This document shows, piece by piece, positions 17,084-25,301 of a stretch of DNA of 64,000 nt. A model generated the notes under the pieces. That model was not told the DNA's origin, ran no database searches, and saw only the letters and a program-made list of their open reading frames with translations. This stretch comes from Aliamphritea hakodatensis. GTDB taxonomy: Bacteria > Pseudomonadota > Gammaproteobacteria > Pseudomonadales > Balneatricaceae. The translations under genes were made by a program, and so were the position numbers. How positions within the stretch are numbered: position 1 is the stretch's first letter; every line of letters starts with the position of its first letter. The stretch is from NCBI RefSeq assembly GCF_024347195.1, contig NZ_AP025281.1, positions 3,410,001-3,474,000 on the forward strand, read 5' to 3'.

Positions 17084-18991
17084 TTATGCAGGTTCAACCA
17101 ACATACGGCCGCGCATTTCCATGTGCAGTGCGTGACAGAACCAGTTGCAATAGAACCACTGTACCCCCGGCTTATCTGCCATGAAGGTTACAGAAGCGGT
17201 CTGTTGCGGGCTGATTTCCATCTGCACGCCGTGGTTTACCATACAGAAGCCGTGCGTGACGTCTTCGATCTGGTCAAGGTTGGTAACAACCACTGTTACT
17301 TCATCACCCTGCTTCACGGTGAATTCATTCATACCGTAAGACGGTGCGATAGACGTCATGTAGACGCGTACCTTATTGCCGTCACGAATCACCTTGTTAT
17401 CGGTGTGAACGTTAACGCCATCCGCTTTTGCCATGGCGATAGTGCCGGCGAAGGTCGGATCTTCACGGTCATACAGCTTGCGGGTTTTAACCTTGGAACG
17501 GTGTACGATCATGCAGTCATGCGGCTCAGCATAGGTCGGGCCGTCATGGATCAGTTTCATTTCGTCACCGGAGATATCGATCAGCTGATCGTTCTCGGCG
17601 TGTAGCGGGCCACACTGCAGGAAGCGGTCTTTAGAGAACTTCTGCAGAGATACCAGATACTTACCATCAGCATCACGGGTTTCACCCATTGTTGTGTGGT
17701 TGTGACCCGGCTGATAATGGACGTCCAGCTTCTGCACGATGTAGTCAACGTTTTCACCGTTGTATGCCTGGATCGCTTTTTCAACGTCCCACTTACATAC
17801 CTGACTGTCGATGAACAGTGTGGTGTAGGCATTGCCGCGGCCGTCAAAGGCAGTGTGCAGAGGCCCCAGACCCAGCTCAACTTCTGCAACTACGGTATCC
17901 CGTGGCTTGATCTCATTGGCAAACAGAGCATCAAACTTATCCAGCTGGAATACAGTAACAGTCGGTGACAGCTTACCGTTGGCAACGGCGTACTTACCGC
18001 CCGGTGCAGTGTTAATGCCGTGCGGGTTCTTAGGTACAGGTACATAACGGGTCAGTTCAGAGCCTTTACGGCCGTCCAGTACAGGTACGTCAGAACCTGG
18101 CAGGGTAATGAACTGGCCGGCTTTAACCGCCGCTTCAATCCGCTCAATGTTGAAGATAACCAGATGGTCACGCTCTGCCTTCATGGTGCCGGTCAGATCG
18201 ACAGCGCCTTCTGAGTTATAACAGGTAGAAAACGCATACTTACCGGTATAGTCCGCATCGGTGTTATCCAGGTTACCGTCAACGATTACCTGCCAGGAAA
18301 CGTCCATGCTCTCGGCGTCAACACCGTTGAACAGGGTGTAGTAACCCGGTACATCATCCATATTCAGACCGTTGTTCGGATGCGGAATACGGAATTCAGC
18401 ATTGGCAAATACATACTTGGTGTGCGGTACTTTCTGTACCCGCAGACCGTGAATTGCCTGACAGTTCGGAATGGTTGTAATCTTGTCGGTCTTCATGATG
18501 TCGCAGCGAATACGTGCAACACGGGTGTTTGCCTTATCGTTGATGAAGACATACTTACCGTCGTACTGACCGTCAGTCATAGACATATGCGGGTGGTGGC
18601 TGTCACCGTTCATCGGTGCATTTTCACCCAGGATCGCTTTACTCTCGTTGGTGATACCCCAACCGGTAGCGCTGTCTACGTTGAAGACCGGAATACGCAT
18701 CAGCTCACGCATAGATGGCAAGCCCAGAATACGTACTTCACCGGAGTGACCGCCACTCCAGAAGCCGTAGTATTCATCCAGCTCACCCGGACCCACCATG
18801 CCGTCGGCACTGGCTGCCTGAGCAGTGGATGGCAGTAACGCGCTGCCCATACCGGCACCGAAGGTGCTGGCAACACCGGCCAGTGCAGCGGAACCACCCA
18901 GGAATAAGCGGCGGCTGACTTTCACATGTTCAGTTGCCTTCGGATCTTCTACATCGATCGCCGGCAGGCTTTTATCTTTCGGATCAATCAT
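17084..18991 (-). CDS. nosZ: Nitrous oxide reductase NosZ (clade I, Tat-exported)
   Basis: A 635-residue multicopper enzyme that reduces N2O to N2 in the periplasm. The twin-arginine signal SRRLFLGG (Arg at about 27-28) marks the clade I, Tat-dependent type. The seven-bladed propeller carries the CuZ His ligands in motifs such as DSHHPHMS, AIHGLRV, NPHGIN, GPLHTAFDG, NHTTMGE and EPHDCMI. The C-terminal cupredoxin has the CuA motif with Cys at about 615 and 619, His about 623 and Met about 626. The start is the ATG at 18991 with GGAG upstream; an in-frame GTG at 19006 overlaps that site and is unlikely. All catalytic features look intact. Confidence 0.97.
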   Translation of the reverse strand: MIDPKDKSLPAIDVEDPKATEHVKVSRRLFLGGSAALAGVASTFGAGMGSALLPSTAQAASADGMVGPGELDEYYGFWSGGHSGEVRILGLPSMRELMRIPVFNVDSATGWGITNESKAILGENAPMNGDSHHPHMSMTDGQYDGKYVFINDKANTRVARIRCDIMKTDKITTIPNCQAIHGLRVQKVPHTKYVFANAEFRIPHPNNGLNMDDVPGYYTLFNGVDAESMDVSWQVIVDGNLDNTDADYTGKYAFSTCYNSEGAVDLTGTMKAERDHLVIFNIERIEAAVKAGQFITLPGSDVPVLDGRKGSELTRYVPVPKNPHGINTAPGGKYAVANGKLSPTVTVFQLDKFDALFANEIKPRDTVVAEVELGLGPLHTAFDGRGNAYTTLFIDSQVCKWDVEKAIQAYNGENVDYIVQKLDVHYQPGHNHTTMGETRDADGKYLVSLQKFSKDRFLQCGPLHAENDQLIDISGDEMKLIHDGPTYAEPHDCMIVHRSKVKTRKLYDREDPTFAGTIAMAKADGVNVHTDNKVIRDGNKVRVYMTSIAPSYGMNEFTVKQGDEVTVVVTNLDQIEDVTHGFCMVNHGVQMEISPQQTASVTFMADKPGVQWFYCNWFCHALHMEMRGRMLVEPA

Positions 18992-19015
18992 CTTTCCATT
19001 CTCCACAATAAGGAT

Positions 19016-21223
19016 TTAAGCGTTCGGCACCGCTGCCGAGTCCGTCACATCCAAAGTCTCAATTTTTGCCATAGCAGCTTGCTGCTTAGCGCGTTTTCTG
19101 GCTTTAACCACCAAAGGTGGGCACTTGTCATTTCGGTAATAAGTTACCTGGCAATCCAGACACTGATGGCACTCATTGGCATTGATAGAGCCATCAGGGT
19201 GAATCGCCTGAATCTCACATTCATTCGCACATACTTTGCACGGCTGGCCACATTCCTTACGGCGTTTCAGCCAGTCGAACAGACGCAGGCGTGCAGGGAT
19301 TGCCAGAGCAGCCCCCAGCGGACAGATATAGCGGCAGTAAACTTTGCGGGTGAAAATGTTGATCACCAGCAATGCAACGGCGTAGAGCACATAGCCCCAC
19401 TCCCGGTTGAACTGCAGCAGGAAAGCAGTTTTGAACGGTTCAACTTCTGAATAGCGCTCGGCTTCAGACAGGGACTCCAGTGACACCGCAAACAGCGCCA
19501 GCAGAATCACATACTTCAGCGCCCACAGCCGCTCATGCACTGCGAAAGGAATTTCGTACTGTTTAATTTTCAGACGACGGGCGGCTTCGTTGATCAGTTC
19601 CTGCAGCGCGCCGAACGGGCACAACCAGCCACAGAAGATGCCACGGCCCCACAGCAACATGGTCATGGCCACGAAGCCCCAGAGAATGAACAGCATCGGA
19701 TCAAGTAAGAACAGGTCCCACTGGAAGTCTCCCTGGAAGGCATGCACGAAGGTGAATACGTTCACCACAGAGAGCTGTCCCAGGGCATACCAGCCGATGA
19801 AAACAACGGTAAACACCAGGTAGCCGTGACGCAGGCCATGCATCAGGCGCGGATAGCGGACCAGTACATCCTGGATGAAAATAATGATGAACAGCACCAG
19901 CAGCGCCACTGACAGCACACCGATCTGGAAAGCCTTCTCACGCCAGATACTCACCCACAGGGCTTCGGGTTCGGCTTCAGCAACCGGAGCAACCGGCTCA
20001 GGACGTAACAGATACTGTTCAGGTGTCAGATAATCGCCATAGAAACTGGTGAATACGCTGTCCAGAGCACCGATCTGACGGCGTACCAGCAATTCCAGCT
20101 GCCACGCAGTTCCCGGATCAAAATCGTACTGATCGCGGATCACGAAGATCGCCATCTCCCGGAATCCCGGAAAACCGTCGATATAGACATCATCCAGGCG
20201 GTAGTAGTCGGTATCGTGGAAGCTGATTACCTTGCCGGACTGCTGTAACTGGGTACGGTCGAAGATGCCGCCGCGCACGTAACCGTTTCCTTTAAAGGAG
20301 TACTCCCCTTCCCCCATGACAGCAATGGCACTGTCACCGGGATTCAGTTCACCCATCAGCCAGTCATACTGAGTATCGCCCAGCAGGTTACGGCCCACAG
20401 TGGGAATATCTAAGGGTGCGTAATACAGCTCGATAAATTCTTTTTCGGCATCAGCAGGCGTTTTCGCTGCCTGATTTTCCGCCTTGGTGCCAACGAAGGC
20501 CTCGTCAATATCTTTGCGTTGCAGTGCCAGCCGGCGAATGGAACCGTCACCGGTTAACTGAATCCAGTCAGCTTTGGAGAAAACGTCAGGTTTGACAGTC
20601 GCAGGCGGTATAACCGCCAGCTTTGAAAGCCCGGCAATGTTCAGGTGACGGGCCACTTTACGGGCAGCCCGCATAATGGCCTCATTGACCACCATGACAG
20701 TCACGGTAGCACCGGACACTACATCCACGTTACGGACATTTTCATTATTACCGGCGCCAACCCGGACCTGATCAGTCACGTTCAGGCCCTGATATTTATC
20801 CGTAAAATCAAACAGTTTTTGTTCAGGAATGCCCACCAGCAGGATAGGCTCATGATGCTCCAGTACCCGGGTCGCCACCAACTGGCCATCAGGGTCCATC
20901 ACAATCAGGGTATTAATGGGCTTACCGGAGTAAGCGGGGATATTCACCACGTCATTGGTATTGAAGGCGTATCCGATTTCTTTGTCACCGGCGAAGACCC
21001 GCCGGATCAGAATATCATCGCCATCCAGAGGTTCTTTCTCCGCCACCCGGGTAGCATCGGGAAAGGCCTGCAGAATAGTATCTGTCTGCTGCGCCTCACT
21101 GACCGGCACCATTGCCAGCGCAGTATTCAGCATCACCAGCATCAGCATCACGCCCAGCCATAAGCGGCTCAGAAAACGTGCTAACTGTCTGCAATCTCCG
21201 TTCATCATCAGTAACCTCTGCAA
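19016..21223 (-). CDS. nosR: NosR, membrane iron-sulfur flavoprotein for N2O reduction
   Basis: A 735-residue membrane protein. It has an N-terminal signal or anchor helix, then a periplasmic FMN-binding domain with the covalent-flavin motif around SGATVTV (about residue 167-173). About five to six membrane helices lie between about 415 and 645. Two CxxxCP motifs (CGWLCP, CRYICP) and a C-terminal ferredoxin-like set of Cys clusters follow. NosR feeds electrons to NosZ and is needed for nos expression. In-frame ATGs at 21208 and 21205 have the better ribosome site (AGAGGT), so the protein may start five or six residues later. It lies 6 bp after the CusF-like gene. Confidence 0.95.
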   Translation of the reverse strand: MQRLLMMNGDCRQLARFLSRLWLGVMLMLVMLNTALAMVPVSEAQQTDTILQAFPDATRVAEKEPLDGDDILIRRVFAGDKEIGYAFNTNDVVNIPAYSGKPINTLIVMDPDGQLVATRVLEHHEPILLVGIPEQKLFDFTDKYQGLNVTDQVRVGAGNNENVRNVDVVSGATVTVMVVNEAIMRAARKVARHLNIAGLSKLAVIPPATVKPDVFSKADWIQLTGDGSIRRLALQRKDIDEAFVGTKAENQAAKTPADAEKEFIELYYAPLDIPTVGRNLLGDTQYDWLMGELNPGDSAIAVMGEGEYSFKGNGYVRGGIFDRTQLQQSGKVISFHDTDYYRLDDVYIDGFPGFREMAIFVIRDQYDFDPGTAWQLELLVRRQIGALDSVFTSFYGDYLTPEQYLLRPEPVAPVAEAEPEALWVSIWREKAFQIGVLSVALLVLFIIIFIQDVLVRYPRLMHGLRHGYLVFTVVFIGWYALGQLSVVNVFTFVHAFQGDFQWDLFLLDPMLFILWGFVAMTMLLWGRGIFCGWLCPFGALQELINEAARRLKIKQYEIPFAVHERLWALKYVILLALFAVSLESLSEAERYSEVEPFKTAFLLQFNREWGYVLYAVALLVINIFTRKVYCRYICPLGAALAIPARLRLFDWLKRRKECGQPCKVCANECEIQAIHPDGSINANECHQCLDCQVTYYRNDKCPPLVVKARKRAKQQAAMAKIETLDVTDSAAVPNA

Positions 21224-21229
21224 TCCCGC

Positions 21230-21586
21230 TTACTGCTCAATCACGTCAGTAATGGTGAACTTCATCATGTTCTGTTGCTTAAGGCGGAAACGGATCGCCT
21301 GGCCTTCTTTAAAATCGGCCGCCTGCATACCCGGTGCTAAATTGAATTTCATCTGCATCTGACGCATATCCCACTCAGGAATACGCTGGTGCTGAACTTT
21401 CAGCTGGTTAGTGTCTGCCAGAACGCCTTTCACCACACCGGCAGTGGTCACGACTTCAGCCATCATTTCGGCACTTGCCATCTGTTTATGCTTCATCTGG
21501 TGCTCTTCGGCCTGAGCAGTCAGTGCGGCGGCACACAGCATCACTGAACATCCCACCAGCGCCAGATCTTTGAACGGAATAAACAT
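21230..21586 (-). CDS. CusF-like periplasmic copper-binding protein, first gene of nos operon
   Basis: A 118-residue protein with a Sec signal peptide (AALTAQA-E cleavage near residue 26), a His/Met-rich linker (EEHQMKHKQM), and a small beta-barrel domain. The segment PEWDMRQMQMKFNL resembles the Trp/Met Cu(I)-binding strand of CusF (Trp-x2-Met-x-Met), with the Trp shifted by two positions. The family (CusF/copper-binding domain) is inferred. It has a strong AAGGAG site, overlaps the nosR leader by only 6 bp, and is the promoter-proximal gene behind the FNR-type site, so it is part of the nos operon. A role in handing periplasmic copper to NosL/NosZ is plausible but unproven. Confidence 0.8.
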   Translation of the reverse strand: MFIPFKDLALVGCSVMLCAAALTAQAEEHQMKHKQMASAEMMAEVVTTAGVVKGVLADTNQLKVQHQRIPEWDMRQMQMKFNLAPGMQAADFKEGQAIRFRLKQQNMMKFTITDVIEQ

Positions 21587-21608
21587 GACGGTATCTCCTT
21601 ATTTCTAC

Positions 21609-21640
21609 CTGCGACGTTTTGCCACTGCGACGTTTTGTCA
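21609..21640. repeat. Tandem 16-bp duplication in the nos 5' leader
   Basis: CTGCGACGTTTTG occurs at 21609-21621 and again at 21625-21637, 16 bp apart, between the predicted transcription start and the first gene. It could be a binding site for a second regulator or a simple replication-slippage duplication. Confidence 0.6.
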
Positions 21641-21648
21641 CAGGTGAA

Positions 21649-21690
21649 AGTGTAAAGAGGCACCTGCTGAGGAGTCTTGACATTCATCAA
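21649..21690 (-). promoter_or_regulatory. FNR/DNR-type class II promoter of the nos operon
   Basis: TTGAC-ATTC-ATCAA at 21677-21690 matches the FNR/DNR consensus TTGAT-N4-ATCAA in 9 of 10 positions. A -10 element TACACT (minus strand, 21649-21654) lies so that the predicted start near 21642 puts the box centre at -41.5, the classic class II activator position. This implies anaerobic or nitric-oxide-dependent expression of the CusF-like-nosRZDFYL operon. Confidence 0.8.
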
Positions 21691-21724
21691 GTAAAACAGG
21701 GATTAAAAACCAGGCGTATTCACT

Positions 21725-21740
21725 ACTGATCCAGATCAGT
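21725..21740. promoter_or_regulatory. Second, weaker FNR/DNR-like box upstream of nos
   Basis: ACTGAT-CCAG-ATCAGT is a symmetrical site matching the FNR/DNR core in 8 of 10 positions. Its centre is 49 bp upstream of the first box, around -90, where a second CRP/FNR dimer often acts as an upstream enhancer. It could also serve the divergent GST gene. Confidence 0.5.
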
Positions 21741-21947
21741 AAATCCCCGCTGGACAAAGGAGAAAAAACCATAAATCGAATAAGAAAGATTTTTTTAATA
21801 ACCTTGGGCTACAGTTATAGAATTATTCGTTCATATACCTTTCAGATATTTCAGGTAAAGTCGCAACTGACTGCCGCTGGCACACCCCGGTATCAGAGCA
21901 GTTTTTATGCTGAAACCGGCTGCACAATAACGATCAAAAGGTTAGCC

Positions 21948-22592
21948 ATGGAACTCTTCTCTCTTCCCGTCAGTACCTATAGTGCTAAGGTGCGTATTGC
22001 ACTTGGTCTGAAGAACATTACCTGTACCATTTCTCCGCCTCCCGGGGGCTACAGCACCGCCGAATACATGCAACTGGTTCCGTTAGGCACCATCCCTGCA
22101 TTACGGGTGGGCGATGAGTATTTTTCAGAATCAGATGTCATCATGGAGTATCTGGAAGATGCCTACCCGGCACACAGCCTGCTCACCGACGACCAGCTGA
22201 AGCGAGCCAGACACCGGTTTCTGGCCCGTTACCATGATCTCTGGCTGGAGCCGCACCTGCGCCGGACATTTGCCCACTGTGATCCGGCCACCCGGGTACA
22301 GGCTGAACTGGATGATCACCTGAATAAATTTGAGGAACGTCTGGCGAAACTGGATGAGCTATTTACCGCGCAGCCATTTATGGTGGATAAAAACATCGGC
22401 TATGCGGACTGCGCATTTCCTGCCACCATTGAACTGGCTGACATTCTGCTGCCCCTGTTTGGCCGCGAACTGAAACTGGGGCCGAATATGACCGCCTGGC
22501 GGGCTGCCGTGCTGGCTAACCCGGTTGTGAAAAGCGTCACGGATGAAAGCCGCTCAGCCACCCTGGAATGGATGAACAGCGGCGGCGGTTAA
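21948..22592 (+). CDS. Glutathione S-transferase family protein
   Basis: A 214-residue protein. An N-terminal thioredoxin-fold domain (about 1-78) has the Pro of LGTIPAL and the glutathione gamma-glutamyl contact Glu-Ser in FSESDVIMEYLE. An all-helical C-terminal domain follows (about 90-205). The start at 21948 has AAAAGG upstream and begins with the first strand MELFSLP; an ORF extension to 21804 adds about 48 residues of non-family sequence and is rejected. Detoxification or a glutathione-linked isomerase/dehalogenase role is possible. It is divergent from nos and probably unrelated. Confidence 0.88.
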   Translation: MELFSLPVSTYSAKVRIALGLKNITCTISPPPGGYSTAEYMQLVPLGTIPALRVGDEYFSESDVIMEYLEDAYPAHSLLTDDQLKRARHRFLARYHDLWLEPHLRRTFAHCDPATRVQAELDDHLNKFEERLAKLDELFTAQPFMVDKNIGYADCAFPATIELADILLPLFGRELKLGPNMTAWRAAVLANPVVKSVTDESRSATLEWMNSGGG

Positions 22593-22621
22593 GCTTGCCT
22601 GAAAGAAGATCAGACAAACAA

Positions 22622-22648
22622 AAAAGCCTGTTAAAAAAACAGGCTTTT
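22622..22648. terminator. Bidirectional terminator between GST and SulP genes
   Basis: Stem AAAAGCCTGTT / AACAGGCTTTT with a short A-rich loop and A/T tracts on both sides, between the convergent genes ending at 22592 and 22675. Confidence 0.85.
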
Positions 22649-22674
22649 ACCTTTAAGAGTTTTTAAAAAACAGA

Positions 22675-24417
22675 TCAGGCTCTGGCAATCAGCGGCTGGG
22701 TAAATTTCTCACATTCACGGAACACATGCTTTTGGCAGTTCTCACAGGTGGACTGATTCAGTGCCGGGAAAATACTGCTGATGGCAGAAGACTTATTGGC
22801 AAAAAAGCGGTCTTCGCCGATGTCTTCAACCAGCCCCAGTTTAGCCGCATTCTCCATTACCCCCGGTTTCATACCGAAGAAATACAGACCACCGCCTTTG
22901 GCCTTCAGCTTACCGTCCAGTGATACCAGCAAATCCACCCCGCTCATATCAATGAAGTTTATCCCCAGACAGATAACCAGGATGCGTTCCACACCTTCCT
23001 GCGCCGCGATCTGCTCAATCCGGTTCTGGATATGGTTCACCGAGCCGAAATAAATCGACATTTCAACCCGCAGCACCTTCAGTTGAGGGCACTGTTCCCC
23101 TTTACCACTGCGCGCTTCCACAAACCGGCGCTGTTCGGTATTCAGGGACATCTCGGTAATTTCCGGTGTGGATGTCTTGGCCAGGAACAGCACCAGCGAC
23201 AGCAACACCCCCAGATAAATCGCGAATTCCAGCTCAAGGAATAAGGTTGAGACAAAGGTAATGATCAGCACCGAGGCTTCCGGCCGGCTGGCCAGCACAA
23301 TCTTCTTAATATGATGGAAGTCCACCAGATTATACGCCACCATCATGATCACACCGCCCATGGCCGCCACCGGCAAATAAGCCGTCAGAGGTGCAACCAG
23401 CAACACAATCAGCATCAGCAAAATTGCTGCAAATATGGCCGACAGCGGTGATTTGGCACCGGCAGAATAGTTCACCCCGGAACGGGTAAACGAACCGGAC
23501 CCGGCATAGCAGGAGAAAAAACTGCCAACCACATTGGAAAGCCCCTGCCCCAGAAACTCCTGGTTGGGGTAAATCCGCTGCTGGGATTTAATCGCAATCG
23601 CCCGGCTGATAGACACCGCTTCGATCAGGCCCAGCAGCGCAATCGCAAAAGCTTCAGGGGCCAGCAGGCGGATGGTATCCAGCGACAGATCCGGCATGGA
23701 CAATGGCGGCAAACTGGTCGGAATGGCACCCACCAGTAAAATTCCGTAGCCGTCTCCGAATGCCAGCGCAATCAGGCTGCCGAAGACCATCGCCACTAAC
23801 AGATTCGGGATTTTAGGCAGGTAACGTTTAATGCCCACCGCCATCAGCAGGGTCATCATACCAACACAGAAGATCGCCCAGTTAAGCTGATCCAGATTCG
23901 ACAGGGTCACCATCCAGCTTTCCGTAAACGATAAGCCTTTCTCTGCCGGAATGCCGGTAATGTGCTTCACCTGACTGGTGGCTATAAGAATGGCCGCGCC
24001 GGCGGTAAAACCGATCACCACTGTGTGGGAGACAAAATCCACCAGTTTCCCCAACCGGGCCAGACCAAACGCCAGCTGATAGATACCGGCCAGCAAGGTC
24101 AGGGTCAGTGCCATCGACACAAACTCAGCACTGCCCGGCTCCGCATGACCACTGATGGCAGAAAAAACCACAATGGATATTGCCGTCGTCGGGCCGGATA
24201 TCAGATGCCTGGACGAGCCAAAAAGTGCCGCGATAATCGGCGTCACCATCGCAGTATATAAGCCATACTCCGGCGGTAAGCCCGCTATCGTTGCAAACGC
24301 CACACCTTGTGGCAGAACAATAATCGCCCCTGTGATACCGGCAATAAAATCCGCTTTAACATCCTGAAATGTTAAGCATTTTAGCCAGACCAAAAACGGG
24401 AATAGACTATTTTTCAT
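22675..24417 (-). CDS. SulP-family anion permease with STAS domain
   Basis: A 580-residue SLC26/SulP transporter. The N-terminal signature DVKADFIAGITGAIIVLPQGVAFATIAGLPPEYGLY and about 12-14 membrane segments run to about residue 400. A STAS domain (about 430-545) contains the DMSGVD motif. The short C-terminal tail carries Cys-x2-Cys and another Cys (TCENCQK, FRECEK), a tail also known in other gammaproteobacterial SulP proteins. Substrates of the family include sulfate, bicarbonate and dicarboxylates; sulfate would fit the nearby sulfite oxidation genes but is not proven. The start has GGAGAC upstream. Confidence 0.93.
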   Translation of the reverse strand: MKNSLFPFLVWLKCLTFQDVKADFIAGITGAIIVLPQGVAFATIAGLPPEYGLYTAMVTPIIAALFGSSRHLISGPTTAISIVVFSAISGHAEPGSAEFVSMALTLTLLAGIYQLAFGLARLGKLVDFVSHTVVIGFTAGAAILIATSQVKHITGIPAEKGLSFTESWMVTLSNLDQLNWAIFCVGMMTLLMAVGIKRYLPKIPNLLVAMVFGSLIALAFGDGYGILLVGAIPTSLPPLSMPDLSLDTIRLLAPEAFAIALLGLIEAVSISRAIAIKSQQRIYPNQEFLGQGLSNVVGSFFSCYAGSGSFTRSGVNYSAGAKSPLSAIFAAILLMLIVLLVAPLTAYLPVAAMGGVIMMVAYNLVDFHHIKKIVLASRPEASVLIITFVSTLFLELEFAIYLGVLLSLVLFLAKTSTPEITEMSLNTEQRRFVEARSGKGEQCPQLKVLRVEMSIYFGSVNHIQNRIEQIAAQEGVERILVICLGINFIDMSGVDLLVSLDGKLKAKGGGLYFFGMKPGVMENAAKLGLVEDIGEDRFFANKSSAISSIFPALNQSTCENCQKHVFRECEKFTQPLIARA

Positions 24418-24710
24418 GAAGTCTCCGGATTTCTAAAATCAATACAACCAACAAAGGAGCAGCTGCTAAGGCACAGTGCTCTGATCAAACAAACAGTATT
24501 TACCTAAACCTGATTCGAGATGACAGGACGTCATACAGGGCATGATTTAGCGGCTTTGAAAGATACACGGCTGCAGAACGCAGTCAGGCACATCAGCCGG
24601 TGCGCATTTTATAACCAATCAGCCGGCTAATCTATATCCATACGAATCGTAAGGAATGAAATGTGACGATTTTTTTTGTTCCTGATCATTAAAAAAACTG
24701 AACAGCAGGC
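24418..24710. other. Intergenic region upstream of the SulP gene
   Basis: No ORF with coding character. A short palindrome ATGAC-AGGAC-GTCAT at 24520-24534 may be a regulator site for the SulP gene. Otherwise nothing recognised. Confidence 0.4.
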
Positions 24711-24735
24711 AAAAAAAAAGCCGCATAAATGCGGC
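24711..24735 (-). terminator. Rho-independent terminator of the small RHH-like gene
   Basis: Stem GCCGCAT / ATGCGGC with a 2-nt loop, followed on the minus strand by nine T. It lies 34 bp after the stop codon. Confidence 0.85.
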
Positions 24736-24768
24736 CCAAACGTGAGATCACTATGAAAAGGGTATTAC

Positions 24769-25044
24769 TCAGTTAACCTTGATCGGGTTAGCCTGTTCTT
24801 CGTCACGCTGCTCCATGGAAGCAGCGGCCATTTTACGGCCGAAAATTTCCATCACATCCAGATTTGCATCCGGGTTCTCGCTGGCTTCATCCATCGCTTC
24901 AACCATCGCTTTTACGGTTGGCAGGGTCTTCTCAACCAGCTGAGTAATATAAAACTCAGTCGTGGTACCCGTGTACTTCTGGTAACGGGTAAACAGATCT
25001 AATGTTTCTGCTGCTAATTCAATCTGAACAGTCTTAGTGGACAT
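24769..25044 (-). CDS. Small ribbon-helix-helix-like hypothetical protein
   Basis: A 91-residue protein of unknown function. The start at 25044 has a strong AGGAG site; a longer reading to 25083 is unlikely. The N-terminal pattern, a short amphipathic strand (TVQIELA) followed by two helices (ETLDLFTRYQKYTG, TTEFYITQLVEKTL), resembles a CopG/Arc-type ribbon-helix-helix DNA-binding fold. The C-terminal third is acidic with several Met. No toxin-like partner gene lies beside it; it is monocistronic with its own terminator. A small regulator is the best guess, not established. Confidence 0.6.
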   Translation of the reverse strand: MSTKTVQIELAAETLDLFTRYQKYTGTTTEFYITQLVEKTLPTVKAMVEAMDEASENPDANLDVMEIFGRKMAAASMEQRDEEQANPIKVN

Positions 25045-25250
25045 GATAACTCCTGATACATCTGAAAACGGTGGCCGGGTCACAGTATCTTAAACAAAAA
25101 CACCGGGCACTATTAGTATAACCTGCTAAGTGCAGCAGCTGACTATACGTAACAATATACCTGTGGACCAGCAATATCCCTAGAACCAGTGCCGGTAATT
25201 TTCTGGAGCCAAGTATAGCGCTAAATCCGCGAACAGCTGCTAAAACAAAT

Positions 25251-25278
25251 AAAAATGACCGCAAGTGCGGCCATTTTT
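25251..25278 (-). terminator. Rho-independent terminator of the aldehyde dehydrogenase gene
   Basis: Stem AAAATGACCGCA / TGCGGCCATTTT (one mismatch) with T-tracts on both strands, 24 bp beyond the stop codon at 25302. Confidence 0.75.
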
Positions 25279-25301
25279 CAATGTTTCACCTAAATCGTCT
25301 G

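Noticed and set aside
21804..21947. N-terminal extension of the GST gene
   Set aside because: The 48 extra residues do not match the family, and the ATG at 21948 has a ribosome site and begins directly with the first strand.
24769..25044. Toxin-antitoxin system built on the ribbon-helix-helix-like protein
   Set aside because: There is no second small gene adjacent on either side; the gene stands alone with its own terminator.
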